Shown here in pieces: positions 29,101 through 36,561 of a stretch of 49,241 nucleotides of DNA. Below the pieces are notes generated by a model. The model was not told where the DNA came from, did not search any database, and was given only the letters and a program-made list of their open reading frames with translations. Source of the DNA: Obelidium mucronatum (lineage: Eukaryota > Chytridiomycota > Chytridiomycetes > Chytridiales > Chytriomycetaceae); assembly GCA_025765595.1 (NCBI GenBank), contig JAIVFH010000212.1:1-49241 (forward strand), written 5' to 3'. The position numbers were made by a program, and so were the translations under genes. Numbering within the stretch: position 1 is the stretch's first letter; the number at the start of each line of letters is the position of its first letter.

Positions 29101-30657
29101 AAGTAGTAGGCAGTCAGCCTTTGCCAGCTGCATTCCTGTTCCCCTGCGAGGTCCTGAATCACAGTGATGGTGTTTTTCATGCACCTGTTCCAAATGCTAG
29201 CTTCCTCGTTGCAAGCATTTACTGCCGTTCTCTCCTGGATTCTGAATCTACCAATGGTCTCCTCTCTTTCCTTCAAAAGTGTCGTGGGAGAGGCTTGAAT
29301 GGCGGTATGGGGCCTTTGATTATCCCAAAGTCCTTTGACTTTGGTTTCACTGACTCTGGAACTCCTTGGATTCGTTTCACCAGAACATATTGTATGCTTC
29401 TTATTTTTCCCCTTTCTTTCTCATGTTACATTCATAGTAAACATATGCTTTTAGGGCTACCTTCCGCCACTCCTTTCACTCCAACCAGAGTGTACGGAAC
29501 TCCCAGTAAACCAAAGCCGGCTCCCGCCAACAGATCTTACCAGCTTTCAAGGGAAGGAATTCCTTACATTCCTATCTACGACTGCCAAACAAAGACTTTT
29601 GACTTAAAGAATCTTCAACACAACAAGGTTGCGTCTTTGGCTCCTGGTGACAAGGTCTTAGTGTCAGCCACGGTGAAATTCGAAAAGACAGGGGAAGTTT
29701 CTCTTAATCCTGTGTTTGTTGCTCTCTTTGAACGTGGAAATGGAGGTGACGACCAAGTTGTCTTTGGAAAGAAGGAAATGGTTGGAAAGGCCGATGATTG
29801 GTGAACCTTTTTTTTTTTGCATGCTTTATTTATTATTTTTACTTGCATCCAATAAATGTGGAATATTGGATGGCATATCTATTGTGTACTATTAGTGAGT
29901 TGCTGTGCCACCAAATGTCGCCGTACAGAGAAAAAGGGGTACTAGCTTTTAGCTAGCTAGCTAAAAAGGATAACCAATCAATCATTTTGTTTTTTTCTAG
30001 AAACAACTATACTACAGCAAAGGACTCAAACCAACCGTCGTCCAAGCCGAAGGCTACGTCCGCAGTTACTGCGTCGGCCAACAACTCCCCGGTTCCCTCC
30101 CCATGCCCGCTGGCGCCATCACAACCGCCCACATAACCCGAAACTTCACTGTCCCGGGAAACCACTACATGCAAATCACGGGATACATGAACTGCGATGT
30201 CCTTGGAATCAACTGCCAAGGCGAAAACAGTGGACAATACGACTCCGTGCCTTACAGAAACTGTGGAAAAGAACCATACTCGAATGTAAACACGGAGTTA
30301 AACCCAGGATTTGAAAACTATGTGGAGCAGGCGGGGGATGGGATTTTCTGTATGCGGACTTGTCAGGGCGGGTTGCAGTTGAATGATCCATGTAATGTCA
30401 AGAATGATACCGCGGGGTGTGCGGCGACCATGGGGTTTAATACCAATACTGGGTTCACGTTCTTGGATGTTGCGGGAGGTGGGGTTACTAGTTTGGCTGG
30501 GCCGGTTATTACTACTACTACTACCACCGCGGCTGCTACTACTGCGGCCCAGACTCAAGTTGCTACTGTTGTCTCCACAACTTCAAAGAGTGGTGCGATG
30601 GGGCGTGTTGGGTATGCTGTGATTTTTGCGCTTGCAGCTTCGGTTTACTTTTTGTAG
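20166..30657 (+). CDS. Secreted GPI-type surface protein, split by a Helitron-filled intron
   Basis: Three exons, 20166-20342, 20493-20534 and 30001-30657, join in phase to 291 aa. Exon 1 encodes a signal peptide (MIRNLMITLLLAASLATAAP). The mature part has paired cysteines (NFCINLP, RSYCVG, MNCDVLGINC, RNCGKEP, FCMRTCQGG, NDPC, AGCAATMGFN) and ITGYMNCDVLGINCQG. The C-terminus has a Thr/Ala-rich stalk (residues about 250-270) and a hydrophobic end RVGYAVIFALAASVYFL, a typical GPI-attachment signal. The family name is unknown to me. The second intron runs 20535-30000 (9466 nt) and contains an entire Helitron. Exon 3 starts directly after TTTTTTTCTAG. Continuity of topic and phase across 9.5 kb supports one gene, but whether the intron is still spliced cannot be judged from sequence. 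Confidence 0.8.
20618..20629 (+). repeat. Subterminal inverted repeat of the Helitron, 3' side
   Basis: CCTTTTTAGCTA, matching in inverted orientation the right-end copy at 29958-29969. Confidence 0.7.
20698..27017 (-). CDS. Helitron Rep/helicase polyprotein, about 1995 aa
   Basis: Six exons (26442-27017, 25647-26391, 24435-25566, 23089-24371, 21781-23021, 20698-21708) join in phase to 1995 aa. A basic N-terminus is followed by a DUF6570-like region (PVEAIANGNWIGRLPSSFGDI, about residues 290-310) and a Helitron-like N domain (FPSLLAFGEGGPTAERQVHM). The rolling-circle nuclease shows the HUH motif HFH at about 789-791 (GDIHFHMIISMHG) and the paired tyrosines Tyr1024/Tyr1028 (STAYTIKYTFKK). Cys clusters (CNENSCPVPTC, CTTSICGKCRKEYC, about 835-880) look zinc-binding. 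The C-terminal third is a PIF1-type helicase: Walker A GGEAGTGKS about 1500-1508, Walker B IDEVS about 1577, and LYVAFSRVRKLSSI. It should nick, unwind and replicate the element as a single strand. All five introns are short, and four of them hold at least part of a 25-bp palindrome. No stop or frameshift was seen, so it may be active. Confidence 0.93.
21709..21780 (-). other. 72-nt in-frame intron of the helicase, mostly palindromes
   Basis: The frame stays open through this stretch, but removing it restores the helicase block FLTK-VWRQKDDPPF. Donor GTATTAC and acceptor TTGGATCAG. Fifty of its 72 nt are two copies of the 25-bp palindrome at 21712-21736 and 21746-21770, 9 nt apart. Confidence 0.75.
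21712..21770. repeat. 25-bp palindrome, two copies in a helicase intron
   Basis: 21712-21736 is ATCCAATAA-N7-TTATTGGAA and 21746-21770 is ATCCAATAA-N7-ATATTGGAA. The 7-nt spacer sequences differ while the arms are kept. Confidence 0.9.
23052..23076. repeat. 25-bp palindrome copy in Rep/helicase intron
   Basis: ATCCAATAA-N7-ATTTTGGAT, with one arm degenerate. It lies in the intron 23022-23088. Confidence 0.8.
24405..24429. repeat. 25-bp palindrome copy in Rep intron
   Basis: ATCCAATAA-N7-TTATTGGAT, perfect 9-bp arms, lying 5 nt inside the donor of the intron 24372-24434. Confidence 0.9.
25580..25638. repeat. 25-bp palindrome, two copies in Rep intron
   Basis: 25580-25604 is TTCCAATAA-N7-TTATTGGAT; 25614-25638 is ATCCAATAA-N7-TTATTGGAT. 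They are 9 nt apart, the same spacing as in the helicase intron, and fill most of the intron 25567-25646. Confidence 0.9.
27027..27051. repeat. 25-bp palindrome just upstream of the Rep/helicase start
   Basis: TTCCAATAG-N7-ATATTGGAT, 10 nt upstream of the ATG at 27017, overlapping a possible acceptor (minus strand CAATATTCAG). Confidence 0.85.
27111..27164. repeat. 27-bp tandem duplication
   Basis: Two exact head-to-tail copies, 27111-27137 and 27138-27164, unit beginning AAATAGATTTAAATTCCGAT. It lies between the two minus-strand Helitron genes. Confidence 0.9.
27249..27294. repeat. A-rich 10-bp microsatellite
   Basis: About four units of AATAAAAAAG just downstream of the accessory gene stop at 27310 (minus strand). 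Confidence 0.85.
27310..28951 (-). CDS. Helitron accessory gene, unrecognised, about 446 aa
   Basis: Four exons (28896-28951, 28424-28834, 27924-28253, 27310-27853) join in phase from an ATG at 28951 to a stop at 27310. It begins MPKPLKRKQGAIVKQQQ. A middle part is Lys/Pro-rich (PGKPAKKKQRKETVGSRK). Then comes a helical region (GTLDQLATFLRGVRKATRGHA), an acidic stretch (EDDEVLEDDSDEGEEASD), a nuclear-localisation-like KRKGHAKENVDRKR and a C-terminal beta-like VKIVKKDGIFVFDL. I know no matching family. The last exon could instead start at a nearby acceptor (TTCACAG), and another frame over 27711-27900 (TLGDVMAIKGALANTEHLEY) also looks protein-like, so the exon 4 structure is uncertain. It is co-oriented with and upstream of Rep/helicase; a role with DNA in the nucleus is inference. 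Confidence 0.6.
28275..28376. repeat. 25-bp palindrome, three copies in an accessory-gene intron
   Basis: Copies at 28275-28299, 28314-28338 and 28352-28376, each ATCCAATAA-N7-TTATTGGAT with perfect 9-bp arms. The last two share the same spacer and flank (GGATGGAGG), so they are also a tandem duplication of about 38 bp. Confidence 0.92.
29040..29064. repeat. Degenerate 25-bp palindrome near the plus-strand accessory gene
   Basis: TTCCAATAA-N7-ATATTGTAT. The geometry is kept but the right arm has mismatches. Its presence suggests this stretch is noncoding (intron or leader). Confidence 0.55.
29052..29804 (+). CDS. Helitron accessory gene on the opposite strand, 5' end uncertain
   Basis: An open frame runs from 29052 to 29391; an intron (GTATGC...CTTTTAG, 29392-29454) joins it to 29455-29804. 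The supported part starts about LLSFLQKCRGRGLNGGMGPL and continues with SFDFGFTDSGTPWIRFTRTY, LPSATPFTPTRVYGTPSKPK and a beta-rich C-terminal block (LAPGDKVLVSATVKFEKTGE, SLNPVFVALFERGN). There is no ATG at 29052, and a degenerate palindrome overlaps it, so upstream exons are likely. An ATG at 28961 opens a frame to 29167, but I could not find a clean splice between them. The C-terminal block could be an OB-fold-like ssDNA-binding domain as in RPA-like Helitron proteins; this is a weak inference without a diagnostic motif. Confidence 0.45.
   Translation: MHIVYSLILAGYHLSVQVVGSQPLPAAFLFPCEVLNHSDGVFHAPVPNASFLVASIYCRSLLDSESTNGLLSFLQKCRGRGLNGGMGPLIIPKSFDFGFTDSGTPWIRFTRTYCMLLIFPLSFSCYIHSKHMLLGLPSATPFTPTRVYGTPSKPKPAPANRSYQLSREGIPYIPIYDCQTKTFDLKNLQHNKVASLAPGDKVLVSATVKFEKTGEVSLNPVFVALFERGNGGDDQVVFGKKEMVGKADDW
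29847..29871. repeat. 25-bp palindrome downstream of the plus-strand accessory gene
   Basis: ATCCAATAA-N7-ATATTGGAT, 43 nt after the stop codon at 29804, in the presumed 3' UTR or Helitron 5' end. Confidence 0.85.
29947..29966. repeat. 20-bp perfect palindrome at the Helitron right end
   Basis: TTTTAGCTAGCTAGCTAAAA is self-complementary over its whole length and overlaps the terminal inverted repeat. A further CTAGC just outside (29942-29946) extends the repetitive TAGC pattern. Confidence 0.85.
29958..29969 (-). repeat. Terminal inverted repeat of the Helitron, 5' side
   Basis: TAGCTAAAAAGG on the plus strand; it is the inverse of 20618-20629 and lies 1 nt inside the presumed element end. 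Confidence 0.7.
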
Positions 30658-30759
30658 AGAACAACTTGTGATAGATATGTTGAGGTTTACCATTACTGAG
30701 AGTTTACTTTACAGTAGTATGTTGAGAATTTGTTTTTTTGAGTGGAACCGTTGTTGTAA

Positions 30760-31030
30760 CATCTGATGCTCAGATGCTGTTATTCCTCAAGCCACTACGA
30801 TTATTCAGTCACCCGTTCAAGAATCTTTGTTGGTTTCTAGCAGCAGCATCTTGATTTCCAGTACTACTGGAACGACAAGTGAAGCTGGTTCCGGTACCAG
30901 CACAACTTTTTGCGTCGTCAACCGCTAGTCCCACGGTTGTCGCGATTTCATCTACAAGGTTTGGTTCAACGGCGACCTCTGCGAGTTCCAGAAATAGTGC
31001 TGGCGTGTTGTCTGTTTTAGTGGGCCTGTA
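30760..31030 (+). pseudogene. Relic of a Ser/Thr-rich GPI-type surface protein
   Basis: A reading frame rich in Ser/Thr (VSSSSILISSTTGTTSEAGS) runs into a stop near 30930. In the neighbouring frame it continues as VVAISSTRFGSTATSASSRN and ends with a hydrophobic GPI-type tail (SAGVLSVLVGL) at 31030. The switch falls in a run of five T at about 30907-30911; one T fewer would keep the frame open. No 5' part, signal peptide or start codon is present upstream within 100 nt of the preceding gene. This reads as the 3' end of a decayed gene with a one-base insertion, although a sequencing error in the homopolymer is possible for the frameshift itself. Confidence 0.6.
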
Positions 31031-31207
31031 GGGATTATTTATCTAGATTATTTATCTTTTTGGTTGTGGAGGTAATAATTTTAAGGACAAGCGTGTTTAA
31101 TACTTGAAAAGGAAATAATAAAAACTGTGATTTAAATTCCATTTTCAAATTTGATTGATGCGGATCGAATACGGAATGGAGCAAACGGAGACACCGAAAA
31201 AAAAAAG

Positions 31208-33341
31208 ATGGACACCGAAATCGCAAACCTCAGTGATGAATACGTTCAGCTCTTGTTTGAAGCAAATCCGTCGCTCTGCTTTCCGTTTGGGATCCGCGCA
31301 TTCGAAGATCAAATCTTTGATTGTTCGTTGGAGTTTCGTGGCAAGTTTGTGGGCAATGTGAGACAACTCCGGGACAGAGTGATCAAATTGAAGGAAACAG
31401 CGATGAACGGCTTCACTAGTAAACAACAGGTATTGGGGTTGGAAGCGTTTGCACGTGTTTATGTGTGTGTTGTGAGCTGTTGTTTGACTTGTTTTGGTGA
31501 CCTAGGACGATGTTGCTTTTCTATTGGACGCCATTGACCAGACATTAGTAACGGAAGGAGTTCCTGGTGAATCCGGCTATCGTCTCGAACTTTCAAACAA
31601 GTATGTTAACGCCACTCAGTCAATTCTTCCTAACCATTATCACAATTTTTTAGCCACTTCGAGGGGGAACTTGTTGGACTTGAAGCACATTTCGAGTTTT
31701 CTCCATTGGAATCTGTCGCTGATTTGCAAAACTACCGCAAGAAGCTCTCTCTGATTCCGGCCCAATGCAAGCATATGATTGACAACTATCGACGCGGTAT
31801 CAAGAGAAACGCGACACTCAACAAAATCGGTGTGGAGCTCATTATCAATGTGTGCAAAACATTGTATGGGCACGGCAAAATTCCGATCACGGCTGCAAGA
31901 GAATCTGGTCTTAATCGCGCTCAAACCTGCAAGCGCCTGGTTCAAGACGAGGATTTCTTGGTTCCAGTGCTCGTTGATCAAGTGTTCCCAGCGCTCCAAT
32001 CAGTTACTCGGTTTTTGCAGACAGAATACATTCACTTTGCAAGAAAGGCGGATGGAATCTCGGATATCCCTGGCGCTTACGAGCGTTGTATTCAAATCAA
32101 CACCGGCATCGCCTATTCAGCCAAAGAGATTCACAGTCTTGGACTTGCTGAAGTCTCCAGAATTACGGCTTTACTTGAAAATGCAAAGAAGGCATGTGGT
32201 TTCATTGGATCTTTGAAGGAGTTTCAAAGTAACCTGTTGGATCGCTCCAAATATCCGCACTTGTACATGGATGAGGATAAAATCATTCCTACATGTGAAG
32301 AAATCATATCTAATTCCAAGGCGCGAATGGTTTCGATGTTTGATCATTTTCCTAAATTCAAGTTGAGTGATTTTCTTGGTTTGTGGGGGGAATTGCTAAA
32401 ACCTCTTTCACGCCAGCTGCCAAGTGAAGCCCGTCCCTAAAAACCTGGAAGAAACATCTCCTTTGGGCTCATACAATAATCCATCGTCTACTGAGTGAGT
32501 TTTTAAATTTTAAAAACTCTGCCCGTCGCCACCTTTTCAGTAATGTCTAAAACTCGGAACCTCTATTTACAGGGGCGGAGCCTTCCAAATCAACATGCGT
32601 TTACAAAAGGAGAAACCATCGCACCAACTCAAGGCCCTCTGCCTCCACGAAGGAAACCCAGGACACCACCACTCCATCTCCCTTGTTTCCGAAAACAAAT
32701 CCCAGCACCTTATCCGCCGAATCGTAATGAGTGGAGCATACACCGAGGGTTGGGGTCTTTATTCCGAGTTCTTGGGTGAAGAATTGGGCATATACACGGA
32801 TCCATTTGAATACTTTGGAAGACTGGAGATGGAAATGTGGAGAGCTTGTCGACTGGTAGTAGATTCGGGGCTTCACTCGAAAGGTTGGACAATTGACGAG
32901 AGTGTGGAGTATATGATGGAGAGAATCGCCATGACAAGGGACGAGGTTGTGACAGAGGTGAGGCGATACACTGCCATTCCAGGGCAAGCACTGAACTACA
33001 AGATTGGGGAGCTCAAGATTAAGGAATTACGCGCCTTTGCAACGCGTGAGCTGGGGGATCAGTTTAATTTGATGCAATTCCATGAAGTTGTTTTGGGAAG
33101 TGGTGCATTGCCACTGGTCATGCTGGATCGGCTTGTGAAAGAGTGGGTTAGAGCTAGCAATTTAGCCCAAAGCTCTATGGAAAAGGTGCATCGAATGGAT
33201 ATTTTGCTTCCATCCGATTCATTCGGTTTAGTGGGGAGAACCTTGCCACCAAGATATGGGAAAGAACACTGTTTCACGGCTCTGTTTAAGTACGCTGCTT
33301 TATGGCTTGCATGCCTTGTGCTTATGAAGATGTTTTTTTAA
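31208..33341 (+). CDS. DUF885-family predicted zinc metallopeptidase
   Basis: Five exons (31208-31429, 31506-31600, 31654-32378, 32425-32494, 32573-33341) join in phase to 626 aa. The C-terminal half carries the family's signature motifs: CLHEGNPGHHHS (an HExxPGHH-type candidate metal site), MSGAYTEGWGLYSEFLGEEL, and RRYTAIPGQALNYKIGELKI. The N-terminal half is helical (IANLSDEYVQLLFEANPSLC, NYRRGIKRNATLNKIGVELI). The protein ends in a hydrophobic segment (ALFKYAALWLACLVLMKMFF), which could be a tail anchor. DUF885 proteins are uncharacterised or predicted peptidases, common in bacteria. The start ATG at 31208 was chosen because the in-frame extension to 31151 has no ATG. No signal peptide is seen. 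Confidence 0.85.
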
Positions 33342-33457
33342 GAAATTTAATAATCTATCAATGTATTCATTCTTCATTATCTCCACATACGAGATACGTT
33401 TGAAACAAAAAAGTGGTAAAAAACAAAATCCCGCCAAACAACCTTTTTTCTCCTTTT

Positions 33458-34558
33458 TTACATCAACCAAATACCGGCAACAAGCAAAATCCCACTTGCA
33501 AACGCAAAAGTCGAAGAAATTCCATTGGAAGTTTTTGTAGTGGACGCAACAGCACCAGTCGCGAGAGGGTTCTTGACATTGACCAAAGAAATTTTTGCAT
33601 AGGCATCACAAGCACCCGAGTAACTTTGACGGTCTTGCAAAACACCAGCGCATTTAAGATCACTGTAATGGGAATAAACCAGAGAGCCATTTGCAGCTTG
33701 TGTGTAAATAGTGGAACCATTCGAAGTAGAAGCATAGCATGAGTCCAAAACAACCGCCGACCTATAGGTAGGTGCGGCGGTTTGACACGCCTTATCAGAG
33801 TATCCATTAATGAGAGCGTACGGCTTGGATCCAAATGTAGTTTTAGCCACATCTTCAATGTTGTATTCAAGCGGATTGCTGGCCTGGCAACTGACAGTCT
33901 TGCGGGATACCATCGAAGGGCGGGATTGGGAACACGAAGTTTGTGTGCTGCAGGCTCCATAGAGAGTACTTTGAATCATGCGAGAGACTGTGGTACAGGT
34001 GTCGCTGTAGAAAAACACTGTCCGTGCACCCCCAGATTTGAGAACCGTCGCAGAAACCTTGTTCACACAGGTGGATCCTGGCTTACTCAAAACTTTGGTG
34101 TCGACATAGGTATCGCAATTGGAGTCAGAGTATCCATCATAGTAAAGATTATTGGCCAAATCAGCGTTGACAATGCCCCAGGTTCCATCATTGTAGGGAC
34201 TGGGACTGCACTGGCCGAGAGCAAACAAGCCGCCAGCGGTTGGCTGGCCTTGGCAAGTGTCAGAACCATATGCGGCAACGGAAGCAGCCGAGAACAGACC
34301 CGCAAAGTTGGTCACAGTACTTGCTGGAAGCGAAAGAGCACTGCTGGCATCCAACGCAATCGAGGTGCAGAAACTGGATGTAAAGGTTCCTGTTTGTGCC
34401 GTTGCCTTGCAGGTCTCTTGAGCGACCGAAGTGCATGAAGCCACAGGCTTGCACAGAATGGCAGTGGCAAAGGCACTTGCACTAGCACAGTCATTGTCGA
34501 CAGCTGAATCATAGGAGAAGTAAGAAGCACATTGCACTTGCATATTGGTTGTGGACAT
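33458..34558 (-). CDS. Cys-rich tail-anchored-type protein, tandem copy 1 (intact)
   Basis: A single exon encodes 366 aa beginning MSTTNMQVQCASYFSYDSAV. Family features shared with the three neighbouring copies are DTCQGQPTAGGLFALGQCSP, NDGTWG, NNLYYDGYSDSNCDTY, LSKPGSTCVNK, FFYSDTCTTVSRMIQ, TSCSQSRPSMVSRKTVSCQ and FGSKPYALINGYSDKACQTA. Cysteines are regular and probably form disulfides. The C-terminus has a Ser/Thr segment and a hydrophobic end (STFAFASGILLVAGIWLM) like a GPI signal or tail anchor. There is no N-terminal signal peptide, and upstream sequence offers no convincing signal-peptide exon. The function is unknown; a cell-surface role is suggested only by composition. Confidence 0.85.
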   Translation of the reverse strand: MSTTNMQVQCASYFSYDSAVDNDCASASAFATAILCKPVASCTSVAQETCKATAQTGTFTSSFCTSIALDASSALSLPASTVTNFAGLFSAASVAAYGSDTCQGQPTAGGLFALGQCSPSPYNDGTWGIVNADLANNLYYDGYSDSNCDTYVDTKVLSKPGSTCVNKVSATVLKSGGARTVFFYSDTCTTVSRMIQSTLYGACSTQTSCSQSRPSMVSRKTVSCQASNPLEYNIEDVAKTTFGSKPYALINGYSDKACQTAAPTYRSAVVLDSCYASTSNGSTIYTQAANGSLVYSHYSDLKCAGVLQDRQSYSGACDAYAKISLVNVKNPLATGAVASTTKTSNGISSTFAFASGILLVAGIWLM

Positions 34559-35106
34559 CCTCTAAAGATAGAAAAAATTCCACGCTCGTGATTGCACATG
34601 GAATCTCCAAATGTTGCCACCCAGTGGGTTTCTAGGTTGCCAACCGCACCCGTTTAAGCCCCCTCTATTTTGAATCGAAGCACGGCCTCTATACTCGGTT
34701 TCTTCAACAAAATCGGGTCTGACACGCTTAAATTGGTATAAAATGCTGCAGTCTCAAATTGAAAAAATTAATCTCCGGTTGTCGCCACCCACACAGCCCA
34801 GAACACCACAATTTCTTGTGGTCGCTTGTTTGGTTGTTGCAACCCCTTCCATTTTTGAATTGAATCCGTTTATTCAAATTTCATAAACAAACAAATTAAC
34901 CACTATGCATCAATTTAATCCTTCAACGTTTGAACCAATAGCAAAGCACCAAACAAAAATCACATCAAAACTCACCATGAAGCCACCAGAAGACTTTGTG
35001 GTAATCTATTTAATGTATTCATTCTTTATTGTCCTCGCCATCCCCAAAAATAAGAGAAACTTTTCGAATCAAAAAAAAAAGTGGAGCAATCAAAATCCCC
35101 GCCCTT
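34559..35106. other. Spacer within the Cys-rich array
   Basis: About 550 bp between copies 1 and 2. It holds the relic at 34905-35020 and, from about 35003 on, sequence resembling the 3' flank of copy 1 (33345-33460), including a shared AATGTATTCATTCTT. No gene is supported here. Confidence 0.6.
34905..35020 (-). pseudogene. Relic of the 3' end of another Cys-rich family copy
   Basis: The stretch around 34933-34998 closely resembles the end of copy 3 at about 36555-36625; both share GAAGCCACCAGAAGACTTTG. In copy 3 this region encodes the Ser/Gly segment and hydrophobic tail. No coding sequence of the family is found directly upstream (minus strand) of the relic, so it is a stranded fragment left by duplication or deletion in the array. 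Confidence 0.6.
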
Positions 35107-36209
35107 TCACATCAACCCAACAACGGCAACAAACAAAATCCCACTCGCAAACGCCAAAGTTGTAAAAATTGCATTGGAAGTTTTTGTAGTGGACGCAACA
35201 GCACCGGTCGTCAGAGGAGCCTTGCCATTGACCAAGGAGATTTTTGCATAGGCATCACAAGAACCAGAGTAGCTTTGGCGGTCTTGCAAAACACCAGCGC
35301 AAGCAGCAGTCGCTTGTAACGGGAATAAACCAGAGAGCCATTCACAGCTTGTGTGTATATAGCGGAACCATTGGATAACGATGCATAGCACAAGTCCAAA
35401 ACAACCGCCGATCTATAGGTGGGTGCGGCGGTTTGACACGTCTTGTCAGAGTATCCGTTGATGACAGCGTACGGCTTGGATCCAAATGTAGTTTTAGCCA
35501 CATCTTCAATATTGTATTGTAGTGGGTTGCTGGCCTGGCAGCTGACAGTCTTGCGGGATACCATCGAAGGGCGTGATTGGGAACAAGTAGTTTGTTCGCT
35601 ACATGAACCAAAGGCGGCATTTTGAATAATACGAGAGACCTGTGGAACAAGCGTCGCTATAGTATAACACTGTCTTTGCCCCCGTGGATTTGATGACAGT
35701 GGCAGACGCTTTGTTCACGCAATTGGATCCTGGCTTACTCAAAACCTTGGTGTCGGTGTAATTGTTGCAGTTTGCGTCAGAGTAAGCGTCGTAGTAAAGG
35801 TTGTTGGCCAAATCAGCGTTGACAAGTCCCCAGGTTCCGTCATTGTAAGGACTTGGACTGCATTGGACCGAGAGAATATAATCCTTGAGCTAGCGGTCGG
35901 CCCTGGCAAGTGTCAGACCCATATGTGTCCACTGAAGCCATCGGGAACATATCAGGAAACTTGGCAACTAAGCTTGCGGGAAGAGTTCCATTCGATGACA
36001 TCGAAGCTGCAGACGGTGGATGTGAAGATCCCATCTTGCGCTGTCGGCTTGCAAGTTGCTTGCGATACTGATGAGTCACAAGAGGATACAGGGCTGCAGA
36101 GAATGGCGGTGGAGAAAGCACTTGCACTCGCACAGTCATTGTCGATAGCTGGATCATAGCTGAAGTAATTGGCGCATTGCATATTGAGTGAAGACATCTT
36201 GAAACTCAA
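35107..36209 (-). pseudogene. Cys-rich family copy 2, broken by several frameshifts
   Basis: The sequence matches copy 1 along its whole length, from MSSLNMQCANYFSYDPAIDN to the hydrophobic end TLAFASGILFVAVVGLM, but the frame changes several times. Shifts lie near 36010 (after DGIFTST), near 35870 (before CSPSPYNDGTWG), near 35640 (at the YSDACSTG block, where one extra base sits in the CACAGG stretch) and near 35315 (after GSLVYSRY). No splice sites fit these positions. At least four small indels make this a pseudogene, and copies 1 and 2 also share 3' flanking sequence, so they arose by segmental duplication. Confidence 0.85.
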
Positions 36210-36561
36210 TTTGGATTTGGCTTAAAATAGATTTTAAGTAATGTGAAAGCAGGTGGCGCCATATTTTTGAACCTTTCATCGACTCTTAAAACCATCCCTT
36301 CCAAAAATACAAACTTGACGAATAGTTCATCAAGGACACTATTTTAAGTAAAATCAATAAAAAGAGTAGGGTTTCTTCGTTGTTTTTTTTTTTTTGGTGT
36401 CCGGCACAACAACCACCACTATGCGCAAAAGCCAATATCCACTTCTGAGTCGAAAGTATCGTAAAGCTCGTAAGGCAAAGCCCAGTTTATTCATAGACAC
36501 AGGAATGCCAGGAAAAAAAATTCAAATCAATCAACCATCCTCAGAACATACCACCAATAAC

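Larger units (their letters stand above)
20591..29970 (-). mobile_element. Autonomous Helitron (Helitron2/Helentron-like ends), about 9.4 kb
   Basis: The element encodes a Rep/helicase on the minus strand plus accessory genes. Its 5' end is at the right. In minus orientation it starts A|TCCTTTTTAGCTAGC at 29970, giving the canonical host A followed by TC. A 12-bp inverted copy, CCTTTTTAGCTA, lies at 20618-20629, internal to the 3' end. A short imperfect hairpin, GGTGCGCCGTACC (20595-20607), follows outward. Asymmetric inverted repeats with a terminal hairpin are described for Helitron2/Helentron elements. I found no clean CTRR|T at the left end, so the left boundary is uncertain by tens of bases (20560-20615). 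Intact reading frames suggest a recent arrival. Confidence 0.85.
20535..30000 (+). other. 9.5-kb intron hosting a Helitron
   Basis: Donor GTATTTTGAC follows exon 2 and acceptor TTTTTTTCTAG precedes exon 3. Removing the element leaves about 60-90 nt, the normal intron size in this window, so the Helitron most likely inserted into an ordinary short intron. All Rep/helicase coding is antisense to the host gene. Confidence 0.75.
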
